Positions 49,991-62,430 are shown, counted from the stretch's first letter. The stretch is 64,000 nucleotides of DNA from Augochlora pura (GCF_028453695.1 NC_135775.1:2976001-3040000); one strand, 5' to 3'. Notes: generated by a model not told the origin, from the sequence alone. Program-made: numbers and translations.

Positions 49991-51987
49991 CCTTCGCGAG
50001 ATCCCGTATGCGGAAGGCGAAAAGGGGAAAAGGAAATTTCCGTGGATCCCGGGGTCCGGCTCTCGCCGTCGCGGAAGAGAGAAAAGATAGGCGAGGAGAA
50101 CGTCTCACCTTTTACGCGCGTATATACATCGCGCTGAAGGAGAGGAGAGGAGAGGACCCTCGATTCTTTCCGGGCACGAAGTCAAGTAATTGGCAATAAA
50201 TTCCGTGGGCCGGGCTTGCGAGTCGTAAAATTTTCTCGCCGCTATTGCCATAAATTATAGATAACACCCGGGAGGAGAGGCGCCCCGCGGCGGGACGGGG
50301 TTAGGCTTAGTTGTAAATCGCGAATAATAGAGCGATCGAGAGGATGATACGGATATGTCCGACACGAGGGGGGGGGGGGGGGGGAGAAAACCGGGCTTGA
50401 TCGATTGCAACGCCTACGCCTGTTTATTAACCTTTCCGCGCCTCTGGGAGAACGATATCCTTCTTTTCTTTTCCAGGATTCAACTTTCTTTTAGCCTGGC
50501 GAAGCTTAACCCTTTATCACAGCTCTGCAGCGATTAACAGCTTCTTTGTCCTTAATGGGTCGCTAATAGAATGATTTATTTCGATTTGAGTGCGATAGAA
50601 TGGATAGCTTTGTTTAATTGAGAGTAGAATTTGCATTTTAGAATTTTGGAGGTTATGTCTCTTTAGGAAATGATTGAATAAATTTTTGAGTTCGAGTATA
50701 TGTTGTAATGATATCTGTTCTTCTATATTTTCTCCTGCCTATATTTATTTCCATTAATACTATTATTTTTGTTTTCTATTTTCTTACTATTATTATTATA
50801 TTTTATTACTGGGCTTTTTTTTGAGGATTTTATTACTGAAATTTTTTTGTATTTCATTGCTGAGTACTTTTTAGTATTTTATTACTCAATATTTTTTGAC
50901 GATTTTTTTTACTCAATATAAATGCCGCAATAAAATTATAATTAAAGTAACATTAAAATATCCAAATAAATTCATCGCGACAACTCTCGCAAATAGTAAT
51001 TCTCACCAACATCAACTCTTTTGACTTTAACTCCTACAAATTTTTCTCGCGTACGACTCCTTCCCTGTTCACTATGCAGCGTTAATATCCCTCCGTCGCG
51101 ATTCCAGTCGCGGCAAGTCGAAGATCAAACACATTTTTCCCGCGGACTACTATCGCCGAACTTGCAACTTGGATTACGCATGACTCTACCCCCTCTCTCC
51201 CCCAGAAGCAAGTTCACTTACACCGACAACCGGGGGACCGTCGATTCGCCGGTTTGCCAGGGGCGACGAGTAAAATTAAGACGAGAATTTCAGCAATATC
51301 GAAGTAGAATCGCGGCCGGAATGATAATAACGAGACGACGTCGACGTCGACGTCTACTCGCGACGGAGCTTGACGAAGTCGGGGGAAGTCGAAGCCGACG
51401 GTTTCCTGAGCGGGGGAGGAGGGAAGAAGAACTCTCGGGGCACGCGGATACGTGGAATTGGGTAAACGGCCGCGGCACCGGCAAGTTTTTAACGACGCGG
51501 CGCGGGACCGACGGGGGTAGTTTCAGCCGGGCAAATACGAAGAAGAGAGAGAGAGAGAGGGGATGGGGATCAACTCGTCGGCGGCGACGGAACTTTTTCC
51601 TTTCGTTCGGGATCGCTGCGAGGGCGAGGCGAAGGCGAAGGCGAAGGCGAGGAGGAGATCGAACGCGGTCGCTCTTTAGCTCGCCGCGAAATCGCCGGCC
51701 AGGAGAGACTTCGATCTGAAAATGGGGCGAGGGTCTACGCCGACCGGCGGAGGGTGCACACGCGGCGGGAGGGGAGGTGGAGGTGGTTGCCGGAGTCAGT
51801 GGTGTCGCCAGTTATTAGATCAGGCAAGTTTTTATCGACGAGCGGGAGCTAAGTGAAAAGTTCCACGTTCGGGGCGGACGCGACGCGACGAGACGCGAAA
51901 GGAAGTCCTTTCCGTCGAGCGGCGGAAGGGCGGAACACCGGAAGAATCGATGGGAAGGAACGGTATAAGGGATGGCAAGGGATGGTA

Positions 51988-52101
51988 AGAGATGGCAAGT
52001 AGGATGCTAAGAGATGGCGAGTAGGATGGCAAGGGATGGCGAGTAGGATGGTAAGAGACGGCGAGTAGGATGGCAAGAGACGGCGGGTAGGATGGCAAGG
52101 G
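51988..52101 (+). repeat. 22-bp minisatellite, five units
   Basis: AGAGATGGCGAGTAGGATGGCA-type units in exact 22-bp register. Flanking GGGATGGCAAGGGATGGTA at 51970 is a shorter relative. Confidence 0.85.
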
Positions 52102-52477
52102 GGAAGGTGGGGCTAGAAGGAAGCACGGGGGTACGGAGGATCAAGCGTTCTACCGGGAGAGGAAGCGCCGAACTACCAGGGTTCCGGTGTTTACTTTGGC
52201 AACTGGATCTAAATTTCTGTTTATAACTGCGGCAACTTCTTCGTCCGCCTTAAAAGATTATTTCCTCCTCTCCGGCCCCATCCGGCCTCCCCCTTCCCCT
52301 CCGGCTCCAGCCGGTTACTCTGGCCCTGCGGCCACCCTTACCCCAAACCCCCCACCCCCCCCCCCTTTTACAGAGTTTCCCGTAGACGTCTCCCTGTTCC
52401 GCGAATCGATTCCGACGCAAGCCACTGTCAACGATCACGCTGCTTTTGGCATCCCTGTGCTTTTATCACGCCGCAGT

Positions 52478-52670
52478 TTAACCCTTTGCACTCGAAGCCA
52501 TTTCAACTGTAATCCTAACATAACTTTACTAACATATAGCATTTCCAGTTTATATAATAATATATATTTTATGCGTATGAAATTGAATCTTTTAACTCGT
52601 GCGACAACAAAATTATACTTTTAATAAATAATATTAATAAATTTTAGTGGTGCCTCAGAGTCACCACTCA
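52478..52670. mobile_element. TTAA-type MITE, right end missing
   Basis: Begins TTAACCCTTTGCACTCGAAG like the copy at 33248 and keeps the subterminal motif GTGGTGCCTCAGAGTCACC at 52647-52665. It then stops at CCACTCA without the expected GTGCAAAGGGTTAA, so the last ~15 bp are lost or diverged. Internal parts also align with the 33248 copy (ACTGTAAT..TAA, then AT...AAATT.AAT.TT.TAACT). It lacks the nested element. Confidence 0.65.
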
Positions 52671-53185
52671 TTTCTTATCGCGAGACAAAGAGAGAGAGAG
52701 AGAGAGCAAGAGAGTGAGAGAGTGGAAAGGCTCTAAGAAGAAAAAAGAGCACAGTTCGTAGCGATCACGACGATGACAACGTTTCTTACCGCGAGAGAGA
52801 AAGAGAAAAAGAAAGAGAAAGGAATAGCGAGAGAGAGAGAGAGATAAAGGGAGGCGATGAGAAGGAAAAAGAGCACGGCCCGCAGCGTCCGTGGGATCGC
52901 GAGAAGCGCGGGTACACCCGTTGGTCGATATCGAATTCCTGACGGAGCAAACAAAGCGTCCATATAAATATTGCGAGCAGCGGCGGCCTTCGCAATAAAA
53001 CGCGCGGGGTCCGCGAATTTTTTACGAGGCTCAAAGGGCAGAGAATGGAATTCGTCGTTTCTCGTTTGAATAAGCGGATCTGGTATCGCGCGGCTCGAAA
53101 TCATTTTTCTCGCGTAAATAACCTACGCCCGTCGATACACGTGCCCGCACAGAGCCACACGCGCGCCGGAACACACGGATGGAAC

Positions 53186-53510
53186 GAGAGCTAGATAGAG
53201 AGAGAGGGCGTGCTAGAGAAATAGTTGGAGAGAGAGATTTAGAGACAGAGAGAGAAAGAGAGAGGGTTAGAAAGAGAGAGAGGGAAAGAGAGAGAGAGGG
53301 TTAGAGAGAGAGAGAGAGAGGGAAAAAGAGAGGGTGAGAGAGAGAGAGCAAGAGAGATAGTTGGGGAGCAAGAGAGATAGTTGGAGAGAGAGAGAGCGAA
53401 CGAACGAGAGAGATAGTTAGGGAGAGAGAGAGAGAGAGAGAGCGAACGAACGAGAGAGATAGTTAGAGAGAGAGAGAGATGGAAAGAGCGAAAGAGTGGC
53501 ACACATCCAC
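53186..53510 (+). repeat. GA tract with GAGATAGTTAG phrases
   Basis: Imperfect (GA)n with repeated phrases GAGAGATAGTT and GAGCGAACGAACGAGAGAGA (the latter twice, 52-53 bp apart). Minus-strand Leu/Ser frames are artefacts. Confidence 0.82.
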
Positions 53511-55639
53511 AAAGGATGGAGCGCGAGAGCGGTCTTACAGAGGGCGGGAAAAGCCCGATAAAAAGGCAGAGAGAGGGACGGCCGGCGCGACGTCGGGGCG
53601 GCGGGGGTGCCGGGGGGGGAGGCAAAAGTCACCGCTCGTGAATTAACATTTAATCGGTGAAGTATACGCCGGTGTAATTTCACATTGGCGACGAGCGTTT
53701 CCGAGGTTCGGCCTTCGATTGAATTGCAAATCTTCGGGCGAAGTGCCGCGAGCTCGGCTGGGGGGAGGGAGGGGGGATCCCGGGACGCGCAGGGGTGCCC
53801 GATAAATCCTCGAATATACGAAAGTCGGGGCGTTGCCCCGGCCCGGCTGGCGAAATTTCGCGTTATTTCGAACCGCGCGTGTCGAAAATCTTTACTCTCT
53901 CTCTCTCTCTCTATCTATCTCTCTCTATCTCTGCTTTGCCGCGGAAAATCCGGCTGCGACGATAGAGACGGAACAGTTTATCTGCCGGGAGCAACGAACC
54001 CCCGGTTCGCCGCCGGTTACTTGGGTATTAATCGCACGACGCTCGTCGCTGTCCCGCTAATAGAACAATTACTTGGTGCCTGTTTCACGATAAATCATTA
54101 GCGACTAGTACGGTCGGTACAGTTTGTGACTCTGTCGAGAGTGCAGTAATTGGCTGTGTGTGTGATTTTTCGGGGGGCGGAGGGACTAGTTTATAAACTA
54201 GTGGAATGCTTTATGCAATTGAAATGCTTCTTCAAATTATTTTTTATGATCTTTATATTTTTATGATTTTTATATTTTTATATTTTTTATTGTAGCCGAC
54301 TGAATCAATATTCAAATTATCATATATCTCACACAATTCCACAATTTTCCTAACACTTCCACAAGATACAAATATCGAAAAAAAAAAAAATTAATAAAAA
54401 CAATTATTTAATATTTCCACTCGATCAAATAAAATACCATAATTCCATGAAATGTTCAACCTCATCTCTCGCGGCATTGAAAGGTGTTACAGCGAAAGAA
54501 TTAACCATCTCGTCCCCGAAAACGAGACATGGAACCAACAAGGCGACGCGAAAGGGTTGTCGTCGGTGGCCGGCGACGTTCCGCGGCCTCTTTAAAGACG
54601 ATTTACAATTAAATGAAAATTCTGGTGCCGCGGGTTTCCGAGCCCCCTCCGCCCCCACCCCGTCCCCGGGGATCGTTTGCAGCGGCGGTTACCGCGAGCG
54701 TATTGTTAAGGATAAGCCGATCTTCTCGATATTCAATTTATACGCCGCAGTGCGTATGATCGATGCGCGGGCGCCGATGCAATTCCCATCGAATCTGCAT
54801 ACGGCAATATTCCGACGGCTTCGAATTTCGATGTATTCATCGGGGCGGCGGCGGGGCCGTTTCGACTAGGAGAGGCATTGAATCGTAGTACACACCGCGC
54901 CGGGGTATTTGTACCCGTAGTTATCCGGGCTACGGCCGTAGTTTGGTGGGTCGACGGCGGCTTTTTTTTTTCGCGGTTTTCGGCCGGATCTCGAGACCTC
55001 GTTTTTTCATTGTGCCATTTTCATCGCCGCCGTTCCTCCTCTCTCCCCTAACCCCTTCCCGCTCTGCCGACGTTTCCCTCCTTTCTATCGGCCGGATCGA
55101 ACGCGATTATTCGAAGATACGGCCGCGAGAATTTGTCCCGGGACCGATTAAACGAGCCGCGCGCGGGGTGGTATTACCGATTTAGCCGGGCTCATTTCTG
55201 ACTTCGTTGCCCGATGCCCGACGTAATGGTCCACGCTTCGTATTCAACCGCCGTTACGCGATCGACCTATCAACGGCGTCGCGTTACGCCCGCGCTGTTT
55301 TACGATACCGTGAATGCGAAATCCGACGGCGATCGCCCGGCGCAAGGACGTCAAAACGGTGGCAATTATTATTTATTATTCCGCGTCGAATCGGGAATAG
55401 AAGAAAATACGGGGCTTGTAAAATAGCGGGGGAATTGTCGAAAACGCGGTGAACACAGATTTTCCGACTGAAATCACGTATTTATGTCTAACAGTTTTAA
55501 TATTTCACGGTAACACGTTGCACGCGCTAGCATTGAATAGGTTGCCAGAATTTATTTGTTAGCAACGTTTGCTGAAAGTTGGTAAACGTAGTTAAAAGTT
55601 GAACTAATTAACAAGCGGTGACTGATAGATTATCAAGCA

Positions 55640-55790
55640 ATGTATAAATAATGAGGTAAGTTGTATAAATAACGATATAGAATTGTTTAAGTAACGATTT
55701 AAAATTCTATATGTAACGATATAGAATTGTTTAACTAACGATATAAATTCTATAAATAGTAATGTAGAATTGTATAATATATATATTACT
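55640..55790 (+). repeat. 22-bp AT-rich tandem repeat
   Basis: Imperfect GTAACGATATAGAATTGTTT units, about five, in an AT-rich part of the 15.6-kb intron. Confidence 0.65.
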
Positions 55791-57485
55791 TTATACAGAT
55801 GTATAAAATATTGTTGAACGTAATATAAAAAATATAATATTTATTCTATTTATAAAAATAACCCACTGTCCTAGGATTAAATAAATCACTTCCCAATATT
55901 TCTTTGTTTTTCAATGTAACCACAGTGACTTATATTAACACGTTCGCGGTTTGGCAAATTTCGAGCGAGGCGCGGAAATAAACAGGTGATTTATACCGAA
56001 ACTAATTGTGATGTCAAAATGTTGATAAGTCACGTTCTGTCCCGGCTGGCTCAAAATATCGCGCTGTGCTGCCGAAAATTTTTAAATACGTGGGAGAAGA
56101 CAAAATAGAATGAAAATACTCGGCGCGCCAGTTAATCATTGCAGTATGTAATAATTTTAGAAAAAGAAGCTGGTATATAAAATTAGCTGCACGAAAATGT
56201 GGCTTATGAATTTTATTACATTTCCTTAAGAATTTAAAGAAGACATACAGAAAGCAACTTTTATATAATTATTGTGTATAGTGCGTGGTACTTTATACGA
56301 CGAGACTTTTTATTATATTTCTCATGGCGTATATTTAATATATAATTTTATGTAATATATTTAATAAAGAATTTTACACAATATATTATATTTTAATTTT
56401 AAAAAAGCCTACACAATTTCGACAAATTTATTAAAATCAATAATAAGAATCTATCGAGCTAATCACATCGTGCAGCCACCGCCAACAATTTCTATTTCAC
56501 ATAAAAATCCTCCCTCGACTCGCAACACCATAAGTACCAAATTTACCTAATTACCATCGCAATACACCCCCTAACAACGTAAACGACCTAATCAGTACCC
56601 CGTAAAACGTTAATAATTGTAAACCTGAAAACAGGTCATTTAGCCGCAGCGTATTCAACGTTAAATACGCCTCCCATTTTCGCTATAATGATCCAGAAAA
56701 AAAGGCGCAGCTCGCGCGAAGGTATTAAAAAGGCGGAAAATGTAAAACCGGTGACCGGTTTAGCGTTAATTCCGTTTATTTCAATAAAGGAGGAAACAGC
56801 GCGGCCGCTCGCTTATTTTGTCAGGAGGAATATCGAGGTGGTAAAGCGAACGTGGAATGGAATATCGATGATTATCAGGACAATGCTCGGTGCCTCTGCT
56901 GAGCACCAAGGGTGGTAATTACCTTGGAAAAGAACCGAGTACACGGTGGATTCTTTAAAAAAGTAAAGACCGCGCGGAATAAAATTATTATTATTATTCT
57001 TTGTTAACGGGCTAGTAAGACCCTTTTGCGTTACATAGTCCGGAATACATTTAAATAATATAAATTAAAAATTATAATACAAGAGCGTGTCGTGAAGTAA
57101 TTACAAAGCGTGTGTTTCAATGGCTAGAGTTGCTGCGATTTGTAAATTGTCTCAATTGCCAAAGAAGTCGATTTTTCGTGTTATATATTGATATTTGTAT
57201 ATTCTTAACACTTCAAAGAGTCCAACAATTTACATTACCAAAAATCCTAATTATTTCTCTTTTACAGCACAATAACTTTTCCCAACAGCAGCTTCGGACT
57301 ACCAAGAACAGTTTCGCCCGACGCGTTCGGAAAATTTGTGGCAGCCACGGACGCGCAAAGAAGCGTAGGTTCAGCTATCGAAACGGGCTGTGCAAGGGGT
57401 TGGTTTAGGTCGCTCGTTAGCCGTCCGGCGTGCCGGAGAGTAATAGCGACCGCCGCGAGGGCCAAGAATAATCGGTCGTACTCAC

Positions 57486-57596
57486 CCCCGGTGACGCGGC
57501 AGGTCAGGGACGGTGTGTCGTTCTCCTCGTAAGGTCCGGCCGTCCCGTTCACTATCCTTCCCCATTGATCCAGGATGGTCGGCTGTTCCGGCGGCA
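57486..57596 (-). CDS. Sidestep-family receptor, internal exon (start of Ig2)
   Basis: First exon of the gene visible in the window; it encodes 37 codons opening the second Ig domain. After the 3' splice site (gttgcag) the frame reads xVPPEQPTILDQWG, then GPYEEND and SLTCRVTGG. The VPP..P opening, the GPY.E stretch and the first Ig cysteine (SLTC) are the usual start of Ig2 in insect Sidestep proteins. Two N-glycosylation sequons are visible (NGT, and NDT followed by Pro). The donor is gtgagt; the exon starts and ends in phase 1, so the first codon is completed by an upstream exon outside the window that should carry the end of Ig1. Family members are surface Ig receptors that bind Beat proteins in axon guidance (known for Drosophila). 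The family call is firm; which paralogue (Side or Side-II to -VIII) cannot be told. Confidence 0.9.
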
Positions 57597-59108
57597 CTGC
57601 AACAGAGAAGAAAATCCTTGTCAGAACCGGCAAAGCCGTGTGGCACAACACCGGCTATACAAGGGTCTAACTCGATCGAACATCGCCCCGAAGTATCCCT
57701 GGCTACCGTGTCCGGGGGCATCCCGGATCGGATTCTGTTCGGTAAGTACTCGATCGAATCCGAGTCGATTTCAATATTCCCCGGATGCGGTGGCAGAAAA
57801 AGACACGGGGAACTGTGTACACAGTATCGTCAATTTCTGTATTGTTCGCGTATTTTCTTGGTACAGTGTAGTTTCTTTCTCGAAGTTTTAGTGCATTTGG
57901 TGCGCTGGGTTCGGGTGAGATATTAATAATTGTTTTTAAGGTAGTTATATATTTTAAAGCATTCCTCTGAGAAATTTTATTTTATTTTGTTTTATTAAAA
58001 TTTTATTTTTAACTTCGCAAAAAATGCTTTTTTGATTAAAATGAAATGAAAATTTTTAGGACAGTATTTATGTCTTTTTTGTACATTATTAAGGATTTTA
58101 TTTATATTTATGACTGGTAAGAAATTGTAAAATTTTCTGCATTTATTTATGGTTAACATGAACCAGATATTTGGAAAATATTTAACAAAGTCGTGTTTTT
58201 AAAAAATATATAATTATTACCGAAACTAGCTTATATAAAATTTTAATAATAACCATAAAATTCTAATAATAACTATAAGATTCTAAATAACAACTATAAC
58301 ATTTTAATAACAACTATAAGATTTTGCTAATAAATACAAAAATAGGGTGTTAATTATTTCTCAAGTGAATTCTTTCAAATATATTTCAAAATTAAAGGGA
58401 ATGAAATTGTTCCAAAAGGTATAGCAACCCTTTCAGGCATAATTAGGTTAATATCGTACAAGATTGGACCCCGACGCGGGCCACCACTTGTCGCACCCCC
58501 ATGGCAGCCTAGGGGCTGACTTCGGAGTCTGTAAGCAGCCCGCGTCTCGATAGTTTCGCCGTGCAATCGATTTCCGAGTAATTAAACCTGACCTGTTTCG
58601 GACGCCGAGCGCGCGTTTCTCTATCGCGCGGGAGGTGAAACAGGATCGCGGCCGGGTCATTTGCAACGGTTTTCCGTAGAAACGGAGAGTCCTCTCCACG
58701 GAGGGGGTGGGAAGAGAACAGGATTGACAATGTCGAACGTCCCGGCAGCGCTTCCCTTCTCTCCACCCCCCTCCCGCTACCGCGCCGGCTCAAAGTCTCT
58801 CCGGACGTCCGTAAATGTTCCCAAGCACGAATACCTTCGAATAAGAAGTTCAAAGTGCACTTTCCGCGAACTTCGAATGCGTTCACGTCCAAGAGACCGA
58901 GGACGTTTCCGATTGAAATTCCCGGGAGCATTGAAATTTAAGTTCGACCGTTTCTGCCGCGCCGCGGAATTCGTAATTGCTTTAATTCTTGATTAAAAGA
59001 TTCGGAATGGGGGGCGGAGCGAGAGACGAATGGAAAAAGAGAGAGAGACGGAGAGGACGAAAAAGAGAGAGACGGAGAAGGTGGGAAAGAGAGGCAGAGA
59101 GAGACAGG

Positions 59109-59334
59109 AGAGATCATTTTTAGCAACTTTTTCCTTTGCAAAATTTTTTCACGAGGCGACGTTAACGAGTTATTAACGAAAAACAGTGACCAATGAGTGA
59201 CGAGATCGCCCCGCGCTAACCGAACTCGCTCCGTCATTGGTCACTGTTTTTCGTCGATAACTCGTAAACGAAGCCTCGGATTGGATTTTTGTTAAGGAAA
59301 AAGTTGCTTCAAATGACCCGAGGAACTTACCCAC
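59109..59334 (+). mobile_element. Palindromic MITE, copy 2
   Basis: Same family as 37682: GCAACTTTTTCCTTTGCAAA, then GTTAACGAGTTATTAACGAA, AACAGTGACCAATGAGTGAC, the centre, then TCATTGGTCACTGTTTTTCG and AACTCGTAAACGAAGCCTCG, ending GTTGCTTCAAATGACCCGAGG. The two arms differ (GAGGCGACGTTAACGAG against CTCGTAAACGAAGCCTC), which gives the element a direction. The extreme left end is worn and merges with a GA tract. Confidence 0.75.
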
Positions 59335-60939
59335 TTAATTTCGAGATTATCAAAAATTTTCAAAATATTTTTATACTAAGCCAAATCCTCTGATTTTGTT
59401 CTGAACATAAGCTTGATAAATAGGATAAGAGAGAGAGACGGAGAGAGAAAAAGAGAGAGCGAGATAGATAGATAGATCAAGATTGAGAGAGTGGGGGGAG
59501 ATAGGGGGAGAAAGGGGTCCCCGTACGAAGCTCCAGTTTTCGCGATTTACCGAGTCGAACTTAATCGCGACAGTGGAAATTTCGTCACGCGGCAACAACG
59601 TGGAAATCGTGACACGGCTGTAACAAATACGCCGTCATAATTTCCGGAAATATTAGAACCCCGCTACGCGGGGCGCCGGCCCGCCTCGCCGGAATATTAC
59701 GATCGGAGAGCCGTTTTGCAGCAGTCCCCGCGATTGCAGCACTTCCACGGCTAGCAATATATCTTCGATTCTGCTAATACGTCTGACCTAACAAGTTTCT
59801 TACTGGGGAAAACTGCTTGGCCATTCTTCCTCCGGTCCTCCGCTTCGCCCGCCCCTTCACCCCCGTCGTGCTGGCCGACATCGTCGCGCCTGTCCGCCAA
59901 CTTTCTTCTCCAGTGGCTTTCAGTTCGTTACCCTGGCTCCGAAGGCGAAAGCTGAAGCTTCCCGAGCCGACGGGATCCACCGGCTTCGGCGTTATAACTT
60001 TCGAGGCGCGCCGGTCGCAGAAATTACGATCTCGAAGCTCGGCGATCGCAGAAATTTCGCTCGGACTCTGACAACGGTTAAATAAATAAAACTCTATAAT
60101 TTACTGTCTTGTAAGAGTCGCCGCGATCGAGACGGACGTTCCTGGAAAATCTGAGCTCGGAAAGGGCCGTTTTTCTCGGCGAAAGGCGGATCTGCGCGGT
60201 CGAAATGAAGCACGCGGATACGCCACAGAGAGAGAACGGCGCGAAAATGGCCGGCGGGGGTTACGAAATCGTTAAGCAGTCGGACTTTGCCGAGAGAAAT
60301 GGCAACCACTGATTCGCTAGCACGCGCGGCACGGGGCCCGGGGAAGCTTGACGACCGGCCAACAGATTTTAATATTTGCAGCCATATCTCAGGCCGGGCC
60401 GGGAACTTTTGCCCGGAGAAACGGCGAGCTGACTCTCACTTAAAATCACTTTATACGAATCGCGGCCACTTTTTCGCCCGTCGTTTCGTATCCCGAGCCG
60501 TTCCCCCCCCACCCTGGCCGTGTCCCTTGCCCTCCGCCCGTTCTCTCTCGCCGGGGTTATGCCCCTTTCCGCCGATCCGTAACCCCATAACCCATGGAAA
60601 CTCGCGGGAATCCATTTCGCCCTTCCCGCGACGACGACTCATGGAAAACGGCCGCATTATTCTTGGCCCGCGACCCTCGCGGAGCCCCTTCGCGTTCTAC
60701 GGACGACGTATGGCGTCGGATAACGCTCCTGCGAACGAGAAACGCGCGTCGCGACGCCCACGATTCGGTCGGCCACGCGACGAAGCTTCTACGGAATTGA
60801 AACGTCGAGGAGAATAGGCAATTTATTCGGTGTTAAATAATAAAATCTAAAGGAGGGGTAATATTCTTCTATTTGGGATTTTGGTTTCGGAAAAGTTACT
60901 CTGAAAAATTTGAATAATCTAGAAATTGGAGGGGAGTGT

Positions 60940-61158
60940 TCTTAAGGTCGTTTGAAGCAACTTTTTCCTTAACAAAAATGCAATCCGAGGCTTCGTTTAC
61001 GAGTTATTGACGAAAAGCAGCGACCAATGACAGGGCGAGCTCGGTTAGCGCGAGACGATCTTGTCACTCATTGGTCACTGTTTTTCGTCAATAACTCGTT
61101 AACGTCGCCTCTTGGAAAAATTTTGCAAAGGAAAAAGTTGCTTCTAATGATCTCAGGA
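60940..61158 (-). mobile_element. Palindromic MITE, copy 3 (opposite direction to copy 2)
   Basis: A 219-bp copy. Its left arm (CCGAGGCTTCGTTTACGAG) matches the reverse complement of copy 2's right arm and its right arm (AACTCGTTAACGTCGCCTC) that of copy 2's left arm. The centre, CGGTTAGCGCGAGACGATCT, is also the reverse complement of copy 2's with few changes. It lies 1.6 kb from copy 2 in the same intron. Confidence 0.78.
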
Positions 61159-62319
61159 ATCCTTCAATTATTATTATTGGATTTTAATTTGATGCAATTA
61201 GTATTTTGGACACACTATATTCTACTACACCTTATATTTATTAGAATAGGGTTGCTTACGGACAGACTCCTCAACCATCGTTTCTAACTCTTTCTCTTTA
61301 ACTTCTCATCGTTTTTAATTCTTTTAAGATTATCCTAATTGCAAAGATATTTTCACAGGAAATAATTAAACAAAAGCGACGAGAATATTAAATAAATTCA
61401 ATCTTGTTAGTTTTATGAATCAGTAAGAGTTTCGTCGACGCTAGTGCTCGCCACGTTTCCCGTTAATTCGGCGAATCAATCTTTCACGAACACTGTGCTT
61501 CGAATGGTAAAAATTGTATTCCACGTTCTTTATTATTTTTTTATGGAGAATCTCAATTTATGATGCCACCAGTTGCATGGCACCACGGACATCGTTGAAA
61601 TCTAGTAGAGAGACTAAGCGACTAAGGGTACTTTCTACAGTAATTTATTATATTTTTATTATTTTATTCAGATTTGAAAGATGTAAGAATGTTGGAAAAT
61701 TAATCCAACATTACAATACTTTATAGCATACAACAGTTTTCAATACTAAACTTTCCAATTTTAATTTGACTAAAACGACATAACTACGTCAACTTTGACA
61801 TAACTATGTGTACCATAAATTATTTTTTGACAACTTAAAGATTTCATAATAACGTCACTCGTGTGTAAAGGTTTAAAAAGGACCTTACACAAAGTTCACA
61901 ATACAATTAGAAATTCCACAGAATTAATTTACCCACTGACAGACTCGCGAAATTACTATAACCGGCTCTCATAATTATGCACTTAGTGACTCGAAACACT
62001 GGAAAAGAATTTAAAGGGGCAAAGAAAACGTGGTTCCAGTACCTCGCGATCAATGTTAACAATCTTGATACACTTTGAAAAATTTCATTGTTCCATTGGC
62101 TATTCTCTTCCTGACCTTATTGTACGACCGCTTCTTTTAACGTTACGCAACTGCCTTTACATCGCTCGGAAGAATGAAACATAATATCATTTTATCACGA
62201 ATTCCCTCGCACTGAATTATATCAAATTACGCACTCGAGTTGCAGTGATCCGATAAATTGTTTCTCTTGAAGAATTTGTATTGAGGAATAAAAATTGAAC
62301 TGCGCTTCGACGATCCAAG

Positions 62320-62430
62320 TGACATAATCAAAGTGGTATCATAAAAGTGGTATAATCCAAGTTGTATAATCAAAATTGTATAATCCAAGTAACATGATCC
62401 AAGCGACACAATCCAAATAAAATAATCAGG
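62320..62430 (+). repeat. Spaced GTATAATCCAAGT repeat
   Basis: Six to seven imperfect units of 16-18 bp (GTGGTATAATCCAA, GTTGTATAATCAAA, GTAACATGATCCAA). Confidence 0.6.

Larger units (their letters stand above)
41883..57485 (-). other. Intron inside Ig2, 15.6 kb
   Basis: Bounded by gtgagt and ttttccag. Contents: CpG-rich and AT-rich patches, poly-G runs (43009-43021 and about 50370-50385), TTAA-flanked elements (46254 and 52478), a CT/TCTA tract (48655-49060), a 22-bp minisatellite (51988), a long GA tract (53186-53510) and an imperfect repeat of about 22 bp around 55640-55780. The stretches 45380-45800, 50580-51000 and 55500-56600 are AT-rich and show nothing I can name. A 169-codon open frame at 47102-47611 was judged non-coding. 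Confidence 0.7.
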
